Source of the DNA: Andeanibacterium fulvum
GTDB taxonomy: Bacteria; Pseudomonadota; Alphaproteobacteria; Sphingomonadales; Sphingomonadaceae
NCBI RefSeq assembly: GCF_037154085.1
Contig: NZ_JBANRM010000002.1
Location: 372,001-436,000 of the forward strand
Direction: 5' to 3'
DNA: 64,000 bases
Shown here one piece after another: positions 17,733 to 24,468 of this stretch; position 1 is the first letter of the stretch, and each line of letters begins with the position of its first letter. Under the pieces are notes generated by a model. It did not search any database and was not told the origin of the DNA. It worked only from the letters and a program-made list of their open reading frames with translations. The position numbers and the translations under genes are program-made.

Positions 17733-18431
17733 TTGGAAATCCGCTTCGCCAGCTACAACATCCACAAGGCCGTGGGCACCGATGGGCGCCGTGATCCCGA
17801 TCGCATCCTGTCCGTGCTGCATGAAGTGAATGCCGATATCGTCGCCCTGCAGGAGGTCGACCGGCGCTTCGGCCGCCGCGCCTCGGTGCTGCCGCGCGCG
17901 CTGGTGGAGGAACAGGGCTATGCCATCGCCCATCTCGCCATGCGGCCCGACAGCATGGGCTGGCACGGCAATGCCGTGCTGGTCCGCCGCCATTTCGACG
18001 TGCTGGGCACGCATGCCGTGCATCTGCCCACGCTGGAGCCGCGCGGCGCGGTACGGGCGGAACTGGCGCATGAAGGGCGCCGGTTGCGCGTGGTGGGCAT
18101 GCATCTGGACCTGTCGGGCATCCGCCGGCGCGACCAGATCCGCGCGGTGACGAGCGATCTTGCCACCTGCGAGGAAGATTGCCCGGCCGTGATGCTGGGC
18201 GATTTCAACGAATGGTCGCTGCGCGGCGGCAGTATCCGCGAATTCGGCCATGGCTGGCAACCGATCGCACCGGGGCGCAGCTTCCCCAGCCGCCAGCCCC
18301 TCGCCCCGCTGGACCGCATAGTCTTCTCGCGCGGCTGGGACATCCTGAGCCACGGCGTCCACCACAGCGCCCTTGCCGCAGCCGCATCGGATCACCTGCC
18401 GATTTGGGCCGTCGCGCGGCTTGCAGGGTGA
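17733..18431 (+). CDS. endonuclease/exonuclease/phosphatase-family protein
   Basis: 232 residues, apparently from TTG 17733 (no ATG or GTG gives the conserved beginning). The fold's signature motifs are in order: FASYNIHKAVG, IVALQEVDRRF (catalytic Glu), GNAVLVRR, VGMHLDLSG, VMLGDFNEW (Asp-Asn pair) and ASDHLPIWA (final Asp-His). All active-site residues are present. Substrates in this family range from DNA to phospholipids; the short form here without signal peptide is often annotated as an EEP-family metal-dependent hydrolase next to phospholipase D genes. The specific substrate is unknown. Confidence 0.88.
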   Translation: MEIRFASYNIHKAVGTDGRRDPDRILSVLHEVNADIVALQEVDRRFGRRASVLPRALVEEQGYAIAHLAMRPDSMGWHGNAVLVRRHFDVLGTHAVHLPTLEPRGAVRAELAHEGRRLRVVGMHLDLSGIRRRDQIRAVTSDLATCEEDCPAVMLGDFNEWSLRGGSIREFGHGWQPIAPGRSFPSRQPLAPLDRIVFSRGWDILSHGVHHSALAAAASDHLPIWAVARLAG

Positions 18432-18520
18432 GGTTTGGACGAAGTGGCCGACCCTATTTATGACTGGCATCGCGAGGCGAGCTAACTTTTCGCAAACGGT
18501 ATATCCAGCGGAGGACTGTT

Positions 18521-19195
18521 ATGGCCGGTCGTCATAGGAACTCTAAACGTGGTCCAAAAGGCACGGGAAAGCCCTCCCCAGATAAAGACAGGGCTGCGCA
18601 CGCGGCGGCGAGAGGAGTCGGCCGGAAGTCCCTTTCTAAACTCTCTAGGGATGATCTCTCAGCCGAAGAGATTAGGGCAGCGGTGCTTGCCATGCATAAC
18701 GAGACAGACCGCGGCTCGGCCATAATGGGCGCTGCACTTGTTGAGTTGGGCGTCAAGCACGTGTGTTGGGCGCTCGTTCGTAATCTAGATGCAACAGACG
18801 CTCTCTTCGAAGGTGTCGGCGCCCCATTTGGAACATTCAGCGCAAAAACGTTGGCCATCTACGCGCTCGGGTATTGTGACAAAGAGAGGAAGCGCGAGAT
18901 TGACGCAATCAGAGAGATTAGAAACCAGTTCTCTCATGCCTTGCGGGTCATAGATTTCACACTTCCTGAGGTAGGGGCGGCGTGCAAGCTGCTTAAGAAG
19001 CACCACATGGAACCAAAGATGGCTAATGCACTTCTCCCTGCTAAATCTGAGAATAGGGTGACGTTTGAGGCGGCCTGCCTATCAATAACAATTTCCTTAA
19101 TTGATAAGGGTAAGGAAATCGCAGAGGAACGGAAGCGTCGCCTCGACCAAATAATTGCTGACCTTAAGGAATCTCGCCCAAATATCCGCGACTAG
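18521..19195 (+). CDS. MltR-like helical protein, accessory
   Basis: 224 residues with a good GGAGGA site seven bases before ATG. After a basic, disordered N-terminus (1-45) the helical core includes ETDRGSAIMGAALVELGVKH, APFGTFSAKTLAIYALGY and IREIRNQFSHA, a pattern close to the MltR (mannitol operon repressor) family. The RNQFSH segment (residues 134-139) also fits the Rx4H motif of HEPN ribonucleases. The DNA is visibly AT-richer, with rarer codons (AGA, TTA, ATA), than its neighbours, so it is probably acquired. No mannitol genes are nearby, so a role as mannitol repressor is unlikely. Confidence 0.75.
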   Translation: MAGRHRNSKRGPKGTGKPSPDKDRAAHAAARGVGRKSLSKLSRDDLSAEEIRAAVLAMHNETDRGSAIMGAALVELGVKHVCWALVRNLDATDALFEGVGAPFGTFSAKTLAIYALGYCDKERKREIDAIREIRNQFSHALRVIDFTLPEVGAACKLLKKHHMEPKMANALLPAKSENRVTFEAACLSITISLIDKGKEIAEERKRRLDQIIADLKESRPNIRD

Positions 19196-19343
19196 GGTTA
19201 GTTGTCATTTTTCTCCACGCACTCAGAGCTGAATAATAATTGCCCGGCGCCTCCGTGGGCGCCTCCGTAGGCTCGGTCACTCTTACCCAATCTGTCGGTG
19301 CGAAGCAGGGCGCCCTAGTTCAAGAGTTCAAGCAGTCACTGCC

Positions 19344-19351
19344 TAAAAAAT
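19344..19351. repeat. left 8-bp target-site duplication of the IS1595-type element
   Basis: TAAAAAAT directly abuts the left inverted repeat and is repeated exactly at 21733-21740 next to the right one. Eight-base duplications are characteristic of the IS1595 family. Confidence 0.92.
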
Positions 19352-19375
19352 GGCAGTTATATACTTGACAAAGCA
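19352..19375 (+). repeat. left terminal inverted repeat of the transposon
   Basis: 24 bases beginning GGCAGTTATATAC and ending TTGACAAAGCA. It matches the reverse complement of 21709-21732 except for one base (T instead of A at position 14). Confidence 0.93.
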
Positions 19376-19418
19376 GAAGCGATAGGCCAAGGTTTTCTCA
19401 CGATCAGAGAGAGCCGTT

Positions 19419-20381
19419 ATGTCCATCTACGAACCCCGCTTTACCGATGAAGATGCAGCCCGTGAGCACCTTGAAGCGCTCCACTGGCCGAACGGTCCTG
19501 TCTGCCCTCACTGCAAGTCCGAAAAGGCTACTCGCCTGCCTGCCCAGCGTGGCCGTCCTACCAAGGCTCACCCCGAAGGCGCGGTCCGCAAGGGCGTTGT
19601 CCAGTGCAATGCCTGCCGCAAGCAGTTCACTGTCACCGTGGGCACCGTATTCGAAAGCTCCAAGGTGCCCCTGCACAAGTGGCTGCTCTGCAATCACCTG
19701 CTTTGCGCCTCCAAGAAGGGCATGAGCGCTCACCAGATCGCCCGCATGGTCGGTGTCAGCTACAAGACTGCTTGGTTCATGATGCACCGCATCCGTGAAG
19801 CCATGCGCGATACCGATAACGAACCCATGGGCGGCTATGGCAAGACCATTGAAGCCGATGAAACCTATGTTGGCGGCAAGGAAACCAACAAGCACGCCAA
19901 CAAGCGCGTTGCGGGTCGCCAAGGTGGTGCTGGCAAGCAGCCTGTCTTTTCACTCGTAGAACGCGGTGGCCGCGTCCGCTCCTTCCATGTCCCCAAGGTG
20001 ACTGCCGTCAACCTCCGCCATGTCCTCGTTACCAATGCGGACCGTGGTAGCTGGCTTATGACTGACGAACACGCGGCCTATAAGACCTTGGGCAAGGAAT
20101 ATGTCGGTCATGGCGTGGTGAAGCACTCGCTGGGCGAATATGGCCGCGCCACCTACTTCCACACCAATACGATTGAGAACTTCTTCTCGATCCTCAAGCG
20201 CGGGATCGTGGGCGTTTATCACCACGTCTCCGAAGCTCACCTCAAGCGCTACGTTACCGAGTTCGACTTCCGCTATAACACTCGCAAGCTGAATGACTTT
20301 GAACGTTCAGACGAAGCCCTTGTTGGCATCAAGGGTAAGCGCCTTACTTATCGGCGGACTGACGAAGCCGCTTTCGCGTAA
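19419..20381 (+). CDS. IS1595-family (ISXO2-like) transposase
   Basis: 320 residues. The N-terminal zinc ribbon reads CPHCKSEK then CNACRKQF (two CxxC pairs, residues about 26-70). A helix-turn-helix follows (HQIARMVGVSYKTAWFMMHR). The DDE-type ISXO2 catalytic domain shows IEADETYVGG (first Asp), WLMTDEHAAY (second Asp) and the late NTIENFFSILKRGIVGVYHH, with Asn/Glu in the usual ISXO2 pattern. No frameshift or internal stop is present, so it should be active. It mobilises the surrounding 2.4-kb element. Confidence 0.95.
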   Translation: MSIYEPRFTDEDAAREHLEALHWPNGPVCPHCKSEKATRLPAQRGRPTKAHPEGAVRKGVVQCNACRKQFTVTVGTVFESSKVPLHKWLLCNHLLCASKKGMSAHQIARMVGVSYKTAWFMMHRIREAMRDTDNEPMGGYGKTIEADETYVGGKETNKHANKRVAGRQGGAGKQPVFSLVERGGRVRSFHVPKVTAVNLRHVLVTNADRGSWLMTDEHAAYKTLGKEYVGHGVVKHSLGEYGRATYFHTNTIENFFSILKRGIVGVYHHVSEAHLKRYVTEFDFRYNTRKLNDFERSDEALVGIKGKRLTYRRTDEAAFA

Positions 20382-20436
20382 ACAAAAGGCCGCTAAGTTC
20401 CTCCGCTGGCGCAAGAAGCGAGTCGGGAGGAAATAA
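20359..20436 (+). CDS. possible very small basic protein overlapping the transposase end
   Basis: In the +1 frame relative to the transposase, an open frame encodes a 25-residue basic peptide (TKPLSRKQKAAKFLRWRKK and a few more residues). Its TAA stop overlaps the ATG of the next gene as TAATG, the arrangement expected for translational coupling. No ATG or GTG is available; CTG at 20359 has GGCGGA directly upstream, and TTG codons at 20320 and 20323 are alternatives. The charged, lysine/arginine-rich content and the stop-start overlap support it; the lack of a normal start argues against it. Confidence 0.3.
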   Translation: MTKPLSRKQKAAKFLRWRKKRVGRK

Positions 20437-20936
20437 TGTTAGCGGAAATTGCTACGGGCCTTAGCAGCCTCAAGGCGGCCAAGGACATCGTTCAGGGCCT
20501 CAATGCTGCCAACACTCAGGCTAGGGTCAATGATGTTAAGATCGAACTCCAAGGCCTTATTCTTGATGCCCAGCAAGGATTGTTTGCGGCACAAGAGATG
20601 CAATCTGCGGCGGCCCAAAGAATAGCTAATCTTGAACAAGAGATTGTGAATCTCAAAGACTGGGAAGCAGAGAAACAGCGCTACGAGTTGGCAGATACGG
20701 GGCAAGGGACGCCTGCTTACAAATTGAAGGAAGGCATGGAGGCGAGCCAGCCACCGCATTGGATTTGCCCCCACTGCTATGAGCAGGGCAAGAAGTCGAT
20801 CTTGGCTCATGATCTAATTCCTGAAGGAAGCGTGGATGTTCTTCGATGCAACCCATGCGGGCTTGAAATCGTAACGCACGGACGGCGCGCAGTCCCCAGC
20901 CGTGGTTCTAGCGGGACTTGGGGGCGCGGGAGATAG
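20436..20936 (+). CDS. passenger protein with coiled coil and zinc ribbon
   Basis: 166 residues, with GGGAGGAA directly before ATG. Residues about 1-85 are helical and probably coiled coil (AQQGLFAAQEMQSAAAQRIA, LEQEIVNLKDWEAEKQRYEL). Residues about 105-150 hold a zinc ribbon: WICPHCYEQGKK followed by LRCNPCGLEI. Similar proteins with a KDWEAEKQRYEL-like motif and ICxxCY zinc ribbon occur as small accessory or prophage proteins in other proteobacteria (from memory), with no known role. Its position inside the transposon shows it is a passenger, not part of transposition in standard IS1595 elements. Confidence 0.85.
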   Translation: MLAEIATGLSSLKAAKDIVQGLNAANTQARVNDVKIELQGLILDAQQGLFAAQEMQSAAAQRIANLEQEIVNLKDWEAEKQRYELADTGQGTPAYKLKEGMEASQPPHWICPHCYEQGKKSILAHDLIPEGSVDVLRCNPCGLEIVTHGRRAVPSRGSSGTWGRGR

Positions 20937-21039
20937 CTGGGCACCTCTCCTTCGTCTTCTCAGCATCATGCGGCTTATGCGGAGTGCCCAGCAGCTTCCG
21001 CAGAACCGCGTCCTCTTTCTCTTGATCGGTGTCTGTCAT
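20908..21039 (-). CDS. candidate 43-residue passenger protein with PHKPH motif
   Basis: An ATG at 21037-21039 on the minus strand opens a 43-codon frame ending TAG at 20908. The product is acidic then basic (MTDTDQEKEDAVLRKLLGT, then PHKPHDAEKTKER) and has a GC-rich third-codon pattern like a real gene. Small proteins with a leucine helix followed by P-K-P-H are common unannotated products in bacteria (from memory). It fills the gap between the two larger passengers. Against it: its start overlaps the divergent start of the next gene, and the ribosome binding site is weak. Confidence 0.45.
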   Translation of the reverse strand: MTDTDQEKEDAVLRKLLGTPHKPHDAEKTKERCPAISRAPKSR

Positions 21040-21646
21040 GGCTATTCCAGTGCTAACCCCCATTGAGGAGCAGATCGTCTTTCACTTCGCCATAGGGCAG
21101 GCCATCGCGCAATGGGCGCACGTTGAAAACGCGCTATACAATATCTGCGTTGTCGCCTTTGGTGAAAAGCAATCACCGGTTCTCGGGGCATCCTTCCACT
21201 CAATCGACAACTTCAGAACCAAACTGTCGTTTACTGACAGCGCCGTTCAGCAATCTAGTCGGTTTACAGAGCTGGTTGCCGAATGGTCAACCGAGCGCGA
21301 CCGAGCGCGGGGGCTGTCGGTCCTTCGTAACAAAATCGCTCACAGCAGAACGATTGGCTATCCAGAGGCAACGCCAGGACGGCGAGAAGCCATCGTGCCA
21401 ATCTCATTCAGGCCACTAAAAAAACAGCGCAAGGCGCCAGGGCCTCCACCCGACTCGCTTTGCGTCAAAGATATCGATCTAGCCGCAAGGCAGTTTGCGA
21501 GGGCTTCAAATGCCCTATTGGGTATAATGGCGAAAGCTCAAGGTCACCGTTGGCGGCCCGCAGAATCCTCTCAGCAAGAACTGCAAGTCCGCTCTCTGAA
21601 GGAGATACGAAGCCTGATTGACGCAACACGCCTACAGCGCGCCTAA
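21038..21646 (+). CDS. passenger protein, possible HEPN-type
   Basis: 202 residues from ATG 21038; GTG 21029 in frame is an alternative and neither has a strong ribosome binding site. The N-terminal half is helical (FAIGQAIAQWAHVENALYNI) and contains RNKIAHSR, where R97-N98-x3-H102 fits the Rx4H motif of HEPN ribonucleases, with the usual polar residue after Arg. Those features suggest, but do not prove, a HEPN-like RNase or RNA-binding fold. The C-terminal part is basic and without recognised motif. It is the last sense-strand gene of the transposon. Confidence 0.75.
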   Translation: MAIPVLTPIEEQIVFHFAIGQAIAQWAHVENALYNICVVAFGEKQSPVLGASFHSIDNFRTKLSFTDSAVQQSSRFTELVAEWSTERDRARGLSVLRNKIAHSRTIGYPEATPGRREAIVPISFRPLKKQRKAPGPPPDSLCVKDIDLAARQFARASNALLGIMAKAQGHRWRPAESSQQELQVRSLKEIRSLIDATRLQRA

Positions 21647-21719
21647 GCGCCTGCTCAGTAATCTCGATTGCCAGCCTGTCACGCTCGGATTCTATATCAC
21701 AGAGTCGATGCTTTGTCAT
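21465..21719 (-). CDS. candidate antisense small protein at the right end of the transposon
   Basis: 84 codons on the minus strand, with ATG at 21717-21719 inside the right inverted repeat. The first ~25 residues (MTKHRLCDIESERDRLAIEI) are encoded outside the neighbouring passenger gene and look protein-like; the rest lies antisense to the last third of that gene. Only the right repeat has ATGACA here; the left repeat has TTGACA. It may be real, or it may be a shadow of the overlapping gene. Confidence 0.3.
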   Translation of the reverse strand: MTKHRLCDIESERDRLAIEITEQALRRAVGVLRQSGFVSPSESGLAVLAERILRAANGDLELSPLYPIGHLKPSQTALRLDRYL

Positions 21720-21732
21720 GTATATAACTGCC
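21709..21732 (-). repeat. right terminal inverted repeat of the transposon
   Basis: 24 bases ending TATATAACTGCC, the inverted copy of 19352-19375 with one mismatch. Confidence 0.93.
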
Positions 21733-21740
21733 TAAAAAAT
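21733..21740. repeat. right 8-bp target-site duplication
   Basis: TAAAAAAT, identical to 19344-19351. Confidence 0.92.
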
Positions 21741-21828
21741 AGGCATCTGCACAAGATTCGGGCTGGCCCTTCCGCTTAACCTGCGGGAAAGAATCGTAAA
21801 TCGTGCCTTAATCGTCGGAATCCCGCAT

Positions 21829-21845
21829 TTGGCACGCTGTTTGCA
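21829..21845 (+). promoter_or_regulatory. sigma-54 (-24/-12) promoter for glnK-amtB
   Basis: TTGGCACGCTGTTTGCA matches the sigma-54 consensus (TGGCAC-N5-TTGCA) exactly, with correct spacing, 52 bases before the glnK ATG. This implies nitrogen-controlled expression through an NtrC-type activator. No clear NtrC palindrome was found in the ~90 bp between it and the transposon end, so upstream activator sites may have been displaced by the insertion. Confidence 0.9.
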
Positions 21846-21896
21846 AACCCCTCTCTCAGCCGGGGAGTGTCGCCGGTAAGCAGACAGGGGTTTGAG

Positions 21897-22235
21897 ATGA
21901 AATTCATCATCGCCATCATCAAACCGTTCAAGCTCGACGAGGTGCGTGAAGCTCTCGGCGCCATCGGCGTCGCAGGCATGACCGTGTCCGAGGTCAAGGG
22001 CTTCGGGCGGCAGAAGGGCCAGACCGAGATCTATCGCGGTGCGGAATATTCCACGAATATGCTGCCCAAGGTGAAGATCGAGGTTGCCGCAACCGATGCG
22101 ATTGCCGCGCAGGTTGTCGAAACCATCCAGCAGACCGCCAGCACCGAAAGCATCGGCGACGGCAAGATCTTCGTGCTGGATCTCGCTTCCGCAACCCGCA
22201 TTCGCACCGGCGAATCCGGGGATACCGCGCTGTGA
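21897..22235 (+). CDS. glnK: PII nitrogen-regulatory protein, first copy
   Basis: 112 residues. PII signal proteins report nitrogen and 2-oxoglutarate status and gate the ammonium channel. The T-loop KGFGRQKGQTEIYRGAEY carries Tyr51, the uridylylation site, and the B- and C-loop stretches SIGDGKIFVLD and RIRTGESGDTAL are intact. ATG 21897 gives the standard MKFIIAIIKP start. It is co-transcribed with amtB, 29 bp downstream, from the sigma-54 promoter. It is about 80% identical by eye to the second PII gene at 23928. Confidence 0.96.
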   Translation: MKFIIAIIKPFKLDEVREALGAIGVAGMTVSEVKGFGRQKGQTEIYRGAEYSTNMLPKVKIEVAATDAIAAQVVETIQQTASTESIGDGKIFVLDLASATRIRTGESGDTAL

Positions 22236-22264
22236 TCCGGGCGCATCACTTGAGGGGTACTACT

Positions 22265-23671
22265 ATGATCCGCAAAGTTGTTTGCGGCGCCGGTGCGCTT
22301 GGCGCGTCGATGTTCGCCGCTACTGCAGCCTGGGCGCAGGAAGCCACCCAGGCGGTGGCCGACGCCACCGCGGCTGCCACTGAAGCTGCTGCCGCCGCTG
22401 TGCCGGCCCCGGTCGCCGAAGCTGCTACCGAAGCGGCCGCCGCCGTTCCCGATCCCGGCAACAATGCCTGGATGATGACGTCGACGGTCCTCGTCCTGAT
22501 GATGATCCTGCCGGGCCTCGCCCTGTTCTATGGCGGTCTCACCCGTTCGAAGAACATGCTCTCCACCATGACGCAGATCGGCGCTGTCGCCGCTCTGGCC
22601 ATGCTGATCTGGGTGATGTGGGGCTATGGCCTCGCTTTCGGTCCCGAAGGCAACCAGTACATCAGCTGGGGCAAGTTCTTCCTCGCCGGCGTGACGCCCG
22701 ATTCCACTGCCGCCACCTTCACCGATGGCGTGGTGATCAGCGAATATGTCTTCATCTGCTTCCAGATGACCTTCGCGGCAATCACCGCGGCGCTCGTCCT
22801 GGGTGCGGTTGTCGAGCGCATGAAGTTCTCGGCCGTGATGGTCTTCGCCGCCGTCTGGCTGACGATCGTCTATTTCCCGATCGCTCACCTCGTCTGGGAA
22901 GCTCGCGGCGTGTTCTTCGCCATGGGCGCGCTGGACTTCGCCGGCGGTACCGTGGTGCACATCAACGCCGGTGTCTCGGCGCTGGTCGCCGCGCTGATCC
23001 TCGGCAAGCGCAAGGGCTATCCGAACGAGCCGATGCCGCCGCACTCGCTGACGCTGACCATGGTCGGCACCGGCCTGCTGTGGGTGGGTTGGTTCGGCTT
23101 CAACGCCGGTTCGGCTCTGGAAGCCAACGGTTCGGCCTCGCTCGCCATGATCAACACCTTCGTCGCCACCGCTTCGGCCGGTCTCTTCTGGATGCTGACC
23201 GAACGCCTGATGGGCCACAAGGGTTCGGCTCTGGGCTTCTGCTCGGGTATCGTCGCCGGCCTCGTCGCGGTCACTCCGGCTGCCGGCAACTCCGGTCCGT
23301 TCGGTGCGATCGTGCTCGGCGCCGTCGCTTCGGTGATCTGCTACTTCGCGGTCGCCAAGCTCAAGCCTGCCCTCGGTTACGACGACTCGCTTGACGCCTT
23401 CGGCATCCACGGCATCGGCGGTATCGTCGGCGCCATCGGCACCGGCATCGTCTTCTCGCCGGCCCTCGGTGGCCCGGGCGGCGATGACTACGTGATCGGC
23501 AGCCAGGTCGTCACTCAGGTTCTGGCCGTCGCCGCGACCATCGTGATCTCCACTGTCGGCACCACCATCGCGATCTTCATCGCGAAGGCCCTGACCGGCC
23601 TGCGGGTCTCCCAGGAAACCGAAGTCGAAGGTCTCGACCTCGGGGAACACGGGGAACGCGCCTACAACTGA
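22265..23671 (+). CDS. amtB: ammonium transporter
   Basis: 468 residues from ATG 22265, with GAGGGG nine bases upstream. An N-terminal signal-like segment and an Ala/Glu-rich stretch (EAATEAAAAVPDPGN) precede the 11-helix channel. Family landmarks include LALFYGGLTRSKNMLSTM, GGTVVHINAGVSALVAAL, GTGLLWVGWFGFNAGSAL and DAFGIHGIGGIVGAIGTG (pore histidines in the HxN and FGIHG motifs). It conducts ammonium into the cell under nitrogen limitation and is plugged by the PII protein encoded next to it. Confidence 0.97.
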   Translation: MIRKVVCGAGALGASMFAATAAWAQEATQAVADATAAATEAAAAAVPAPVAEAATEAAAAVPDPGNNAWMMTSTVLVLMMILPGLALFYGGLTRSKNMLSTMTQIGAVAALAMLIWVMWGYGLAFGPEGNQYISWGKFFLAGVTPDSTAATFTDGVVISEYVFICFQMTFAAITAALVLGAVVERMKFSAVMVFAAVWLTIVYFPIAHLVWEARGVFFAMGALDFAGGTVVHINAGVSALVAALILGKRKGYPNEPMPPHSLTLTMVGTGLLWVGWFGFNAGSALEANGSASLAMINTFVATASAGLFWMLTERLMGHKGSALGFCSGIVAGLVAVTPAAGNSGPFGAIVLGAVASVICYFAVAKLKPALGYDDSLDAFGIHGIGGIVGAIGTGIVFSPALGGPGGDDYVIGSQVVTQVLAVAATIVISTVGTTIAIFIAKALTGLRVSQETEVEGLDLGEHGERAYN

Positions 23672-23755
23672 TCGCAAGCTTGGCGGGATCGGGGCTCCTC
23701 CTCTCCTCCCCCGATCCCGCCTCACGACGTTCCTCCTGCGAACGCAAACTGAACA

Positions 23756-23789
23756 AGGGCCGGAGCCAGCCGCTCCGGCCCTTTTTTTG
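23756..23789 (+). terminator. intrinsic terminator after amtB
   Basis: An 11-bp stem AGGGCCGGAGC / GCTCCGGCCCT with a 5-base loop and a run of seven T. It separates glnK-amtB from the second PII gene. Confidence 0.92.
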
Positions 23790-23927
23790 TGCCCGGCCGA
23801 GGCATTTGCGCCGCCGCGATGCGCGCAGGCGTTCATATCGTGATGCGCTTCACTGGACGCGGGGCCAGCTTGCTGCTTTGTTGACAGGCGTAGCCGGCCC
23901 GACCGGCGGAGAAGGAGTTGGATTGAG

Positions 23928-24266
23928 ATGAAATATGTCATCGCGATCATCAAGCCGCACAAGCTCGACGCAGTGCGCGAGGCACTCGGGGCGATCGGTG
24001 TGGCCGGGATGATGGCCAGCGAAGTGAAGGGGTTCGGCCGCCAGAAGGGGCAGACCGAAATCTATCGCGGGGCCGAATATGCCACCAACATGGTGCCCAA
24101 GGTGAAAGTGGAAGTCGCCCTGCCGGATGCACTGGCGGAACGCGCGGTGGAGGCGATCCAGCAGGCCGCGGCCACCGGCAGCATCGGGGACGGCAAGATT
24201 TTCGTGCTCGAACTCGGTTCGGCCCTGCGCATCCGCACAGGCGAAACCGGCGAAACCGCGCTCTAG
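23928..24266 (+). CDS. PII nitrogen-regulatory protein, second copy
   Basis: 112 residues, starting MKYVIAIIKPHKLD, with GGAGTTGGATTGAG before ATG. Tyr51 in GQTEIYRGAEY and the C-loop RIRTGETGETAL are intact. It lies beyond the amtB terminator with its own ~130-bp leader, in which I see no sigma-54 site, so it is likely expressed independently of the first copy. It could serve as the GlnB-type (glutamine synthetase/adenylyltransferase) partner or as a second GlnK; sequence alone does not decide. Confidence 0.95.
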   Translation: MKYVIAIIKPHKLDAVREALGAIGVAGMMASEVKGFGRQKGQTEIYRGAEYATNMVPKVKVEVALPDALAERAVEAIQQAAATGSIGDGKIFVLELGSALRIRTGETGETAL

Positions 24267-24468
24267 GCGCCCGATATGTGAACCATGCGCCGGTCGTGGA
24301 GCGCTATTGCGATACGCCCGCGCCGCATCTGCCACACAGCCCGCGCCATCTTGCTTGTCGTGCCGGTAGTGTAGTGACAGGATCGCGCCGATCTCTTACC
24401 CGGTGCGCCCAATGAACCGCGCAAAAGCGGCACCGGGCGCAAGAACAGGAAACGACGAAAGAACGCCC

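Larger units (their letters stand above)
19352..21732. mobile_element. IS1595-family transposon with passenger genes, 2381 bp
   Basis: A complete element is bounded by 24-bp inverted repeats (one mismatch) and flanked by a perfect 8-bp duplication. It contains an ISXO2-like transposase and, downstream, two clear passenger genes (20436-20936 and 21038-21646) plus up to three smaller candidate frames. Joining the flanks without one TAAAAAAT copy restores the palindrome GCCTAAAAAATAGGC, the probable original target. Intact ends, duplication and transposase suggest recent insertion. It sits between an accessory MltR-like gene and the glnK promoter region, about 90 bp upstream of the sigma-54 site. 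Confidence 0.92.

Noticed and set aside
16947..18431. 494-codon frame covering the flavin-oxidase gene
   Set aside because: The first half is an out-of-frame shadow of the oxidase gene; only the nuclease part from TTG 17733 carries real motifs.
19196..19351. tRNA-like sequence with GTTCAAG near the transposon
   Set aside because: Only a short T-loop-like string occurs; no acceptor, D or anticodon stem can be formed around it.
22031..23962. 643-codon open frame antisense to amtB
   Set aside because: It is a shadow of the amtB and glnK frames in GC-rich DNA: low-complexity, highly charged content, no ribosome binding site, and the sense strand encodes a full ammonium channel.
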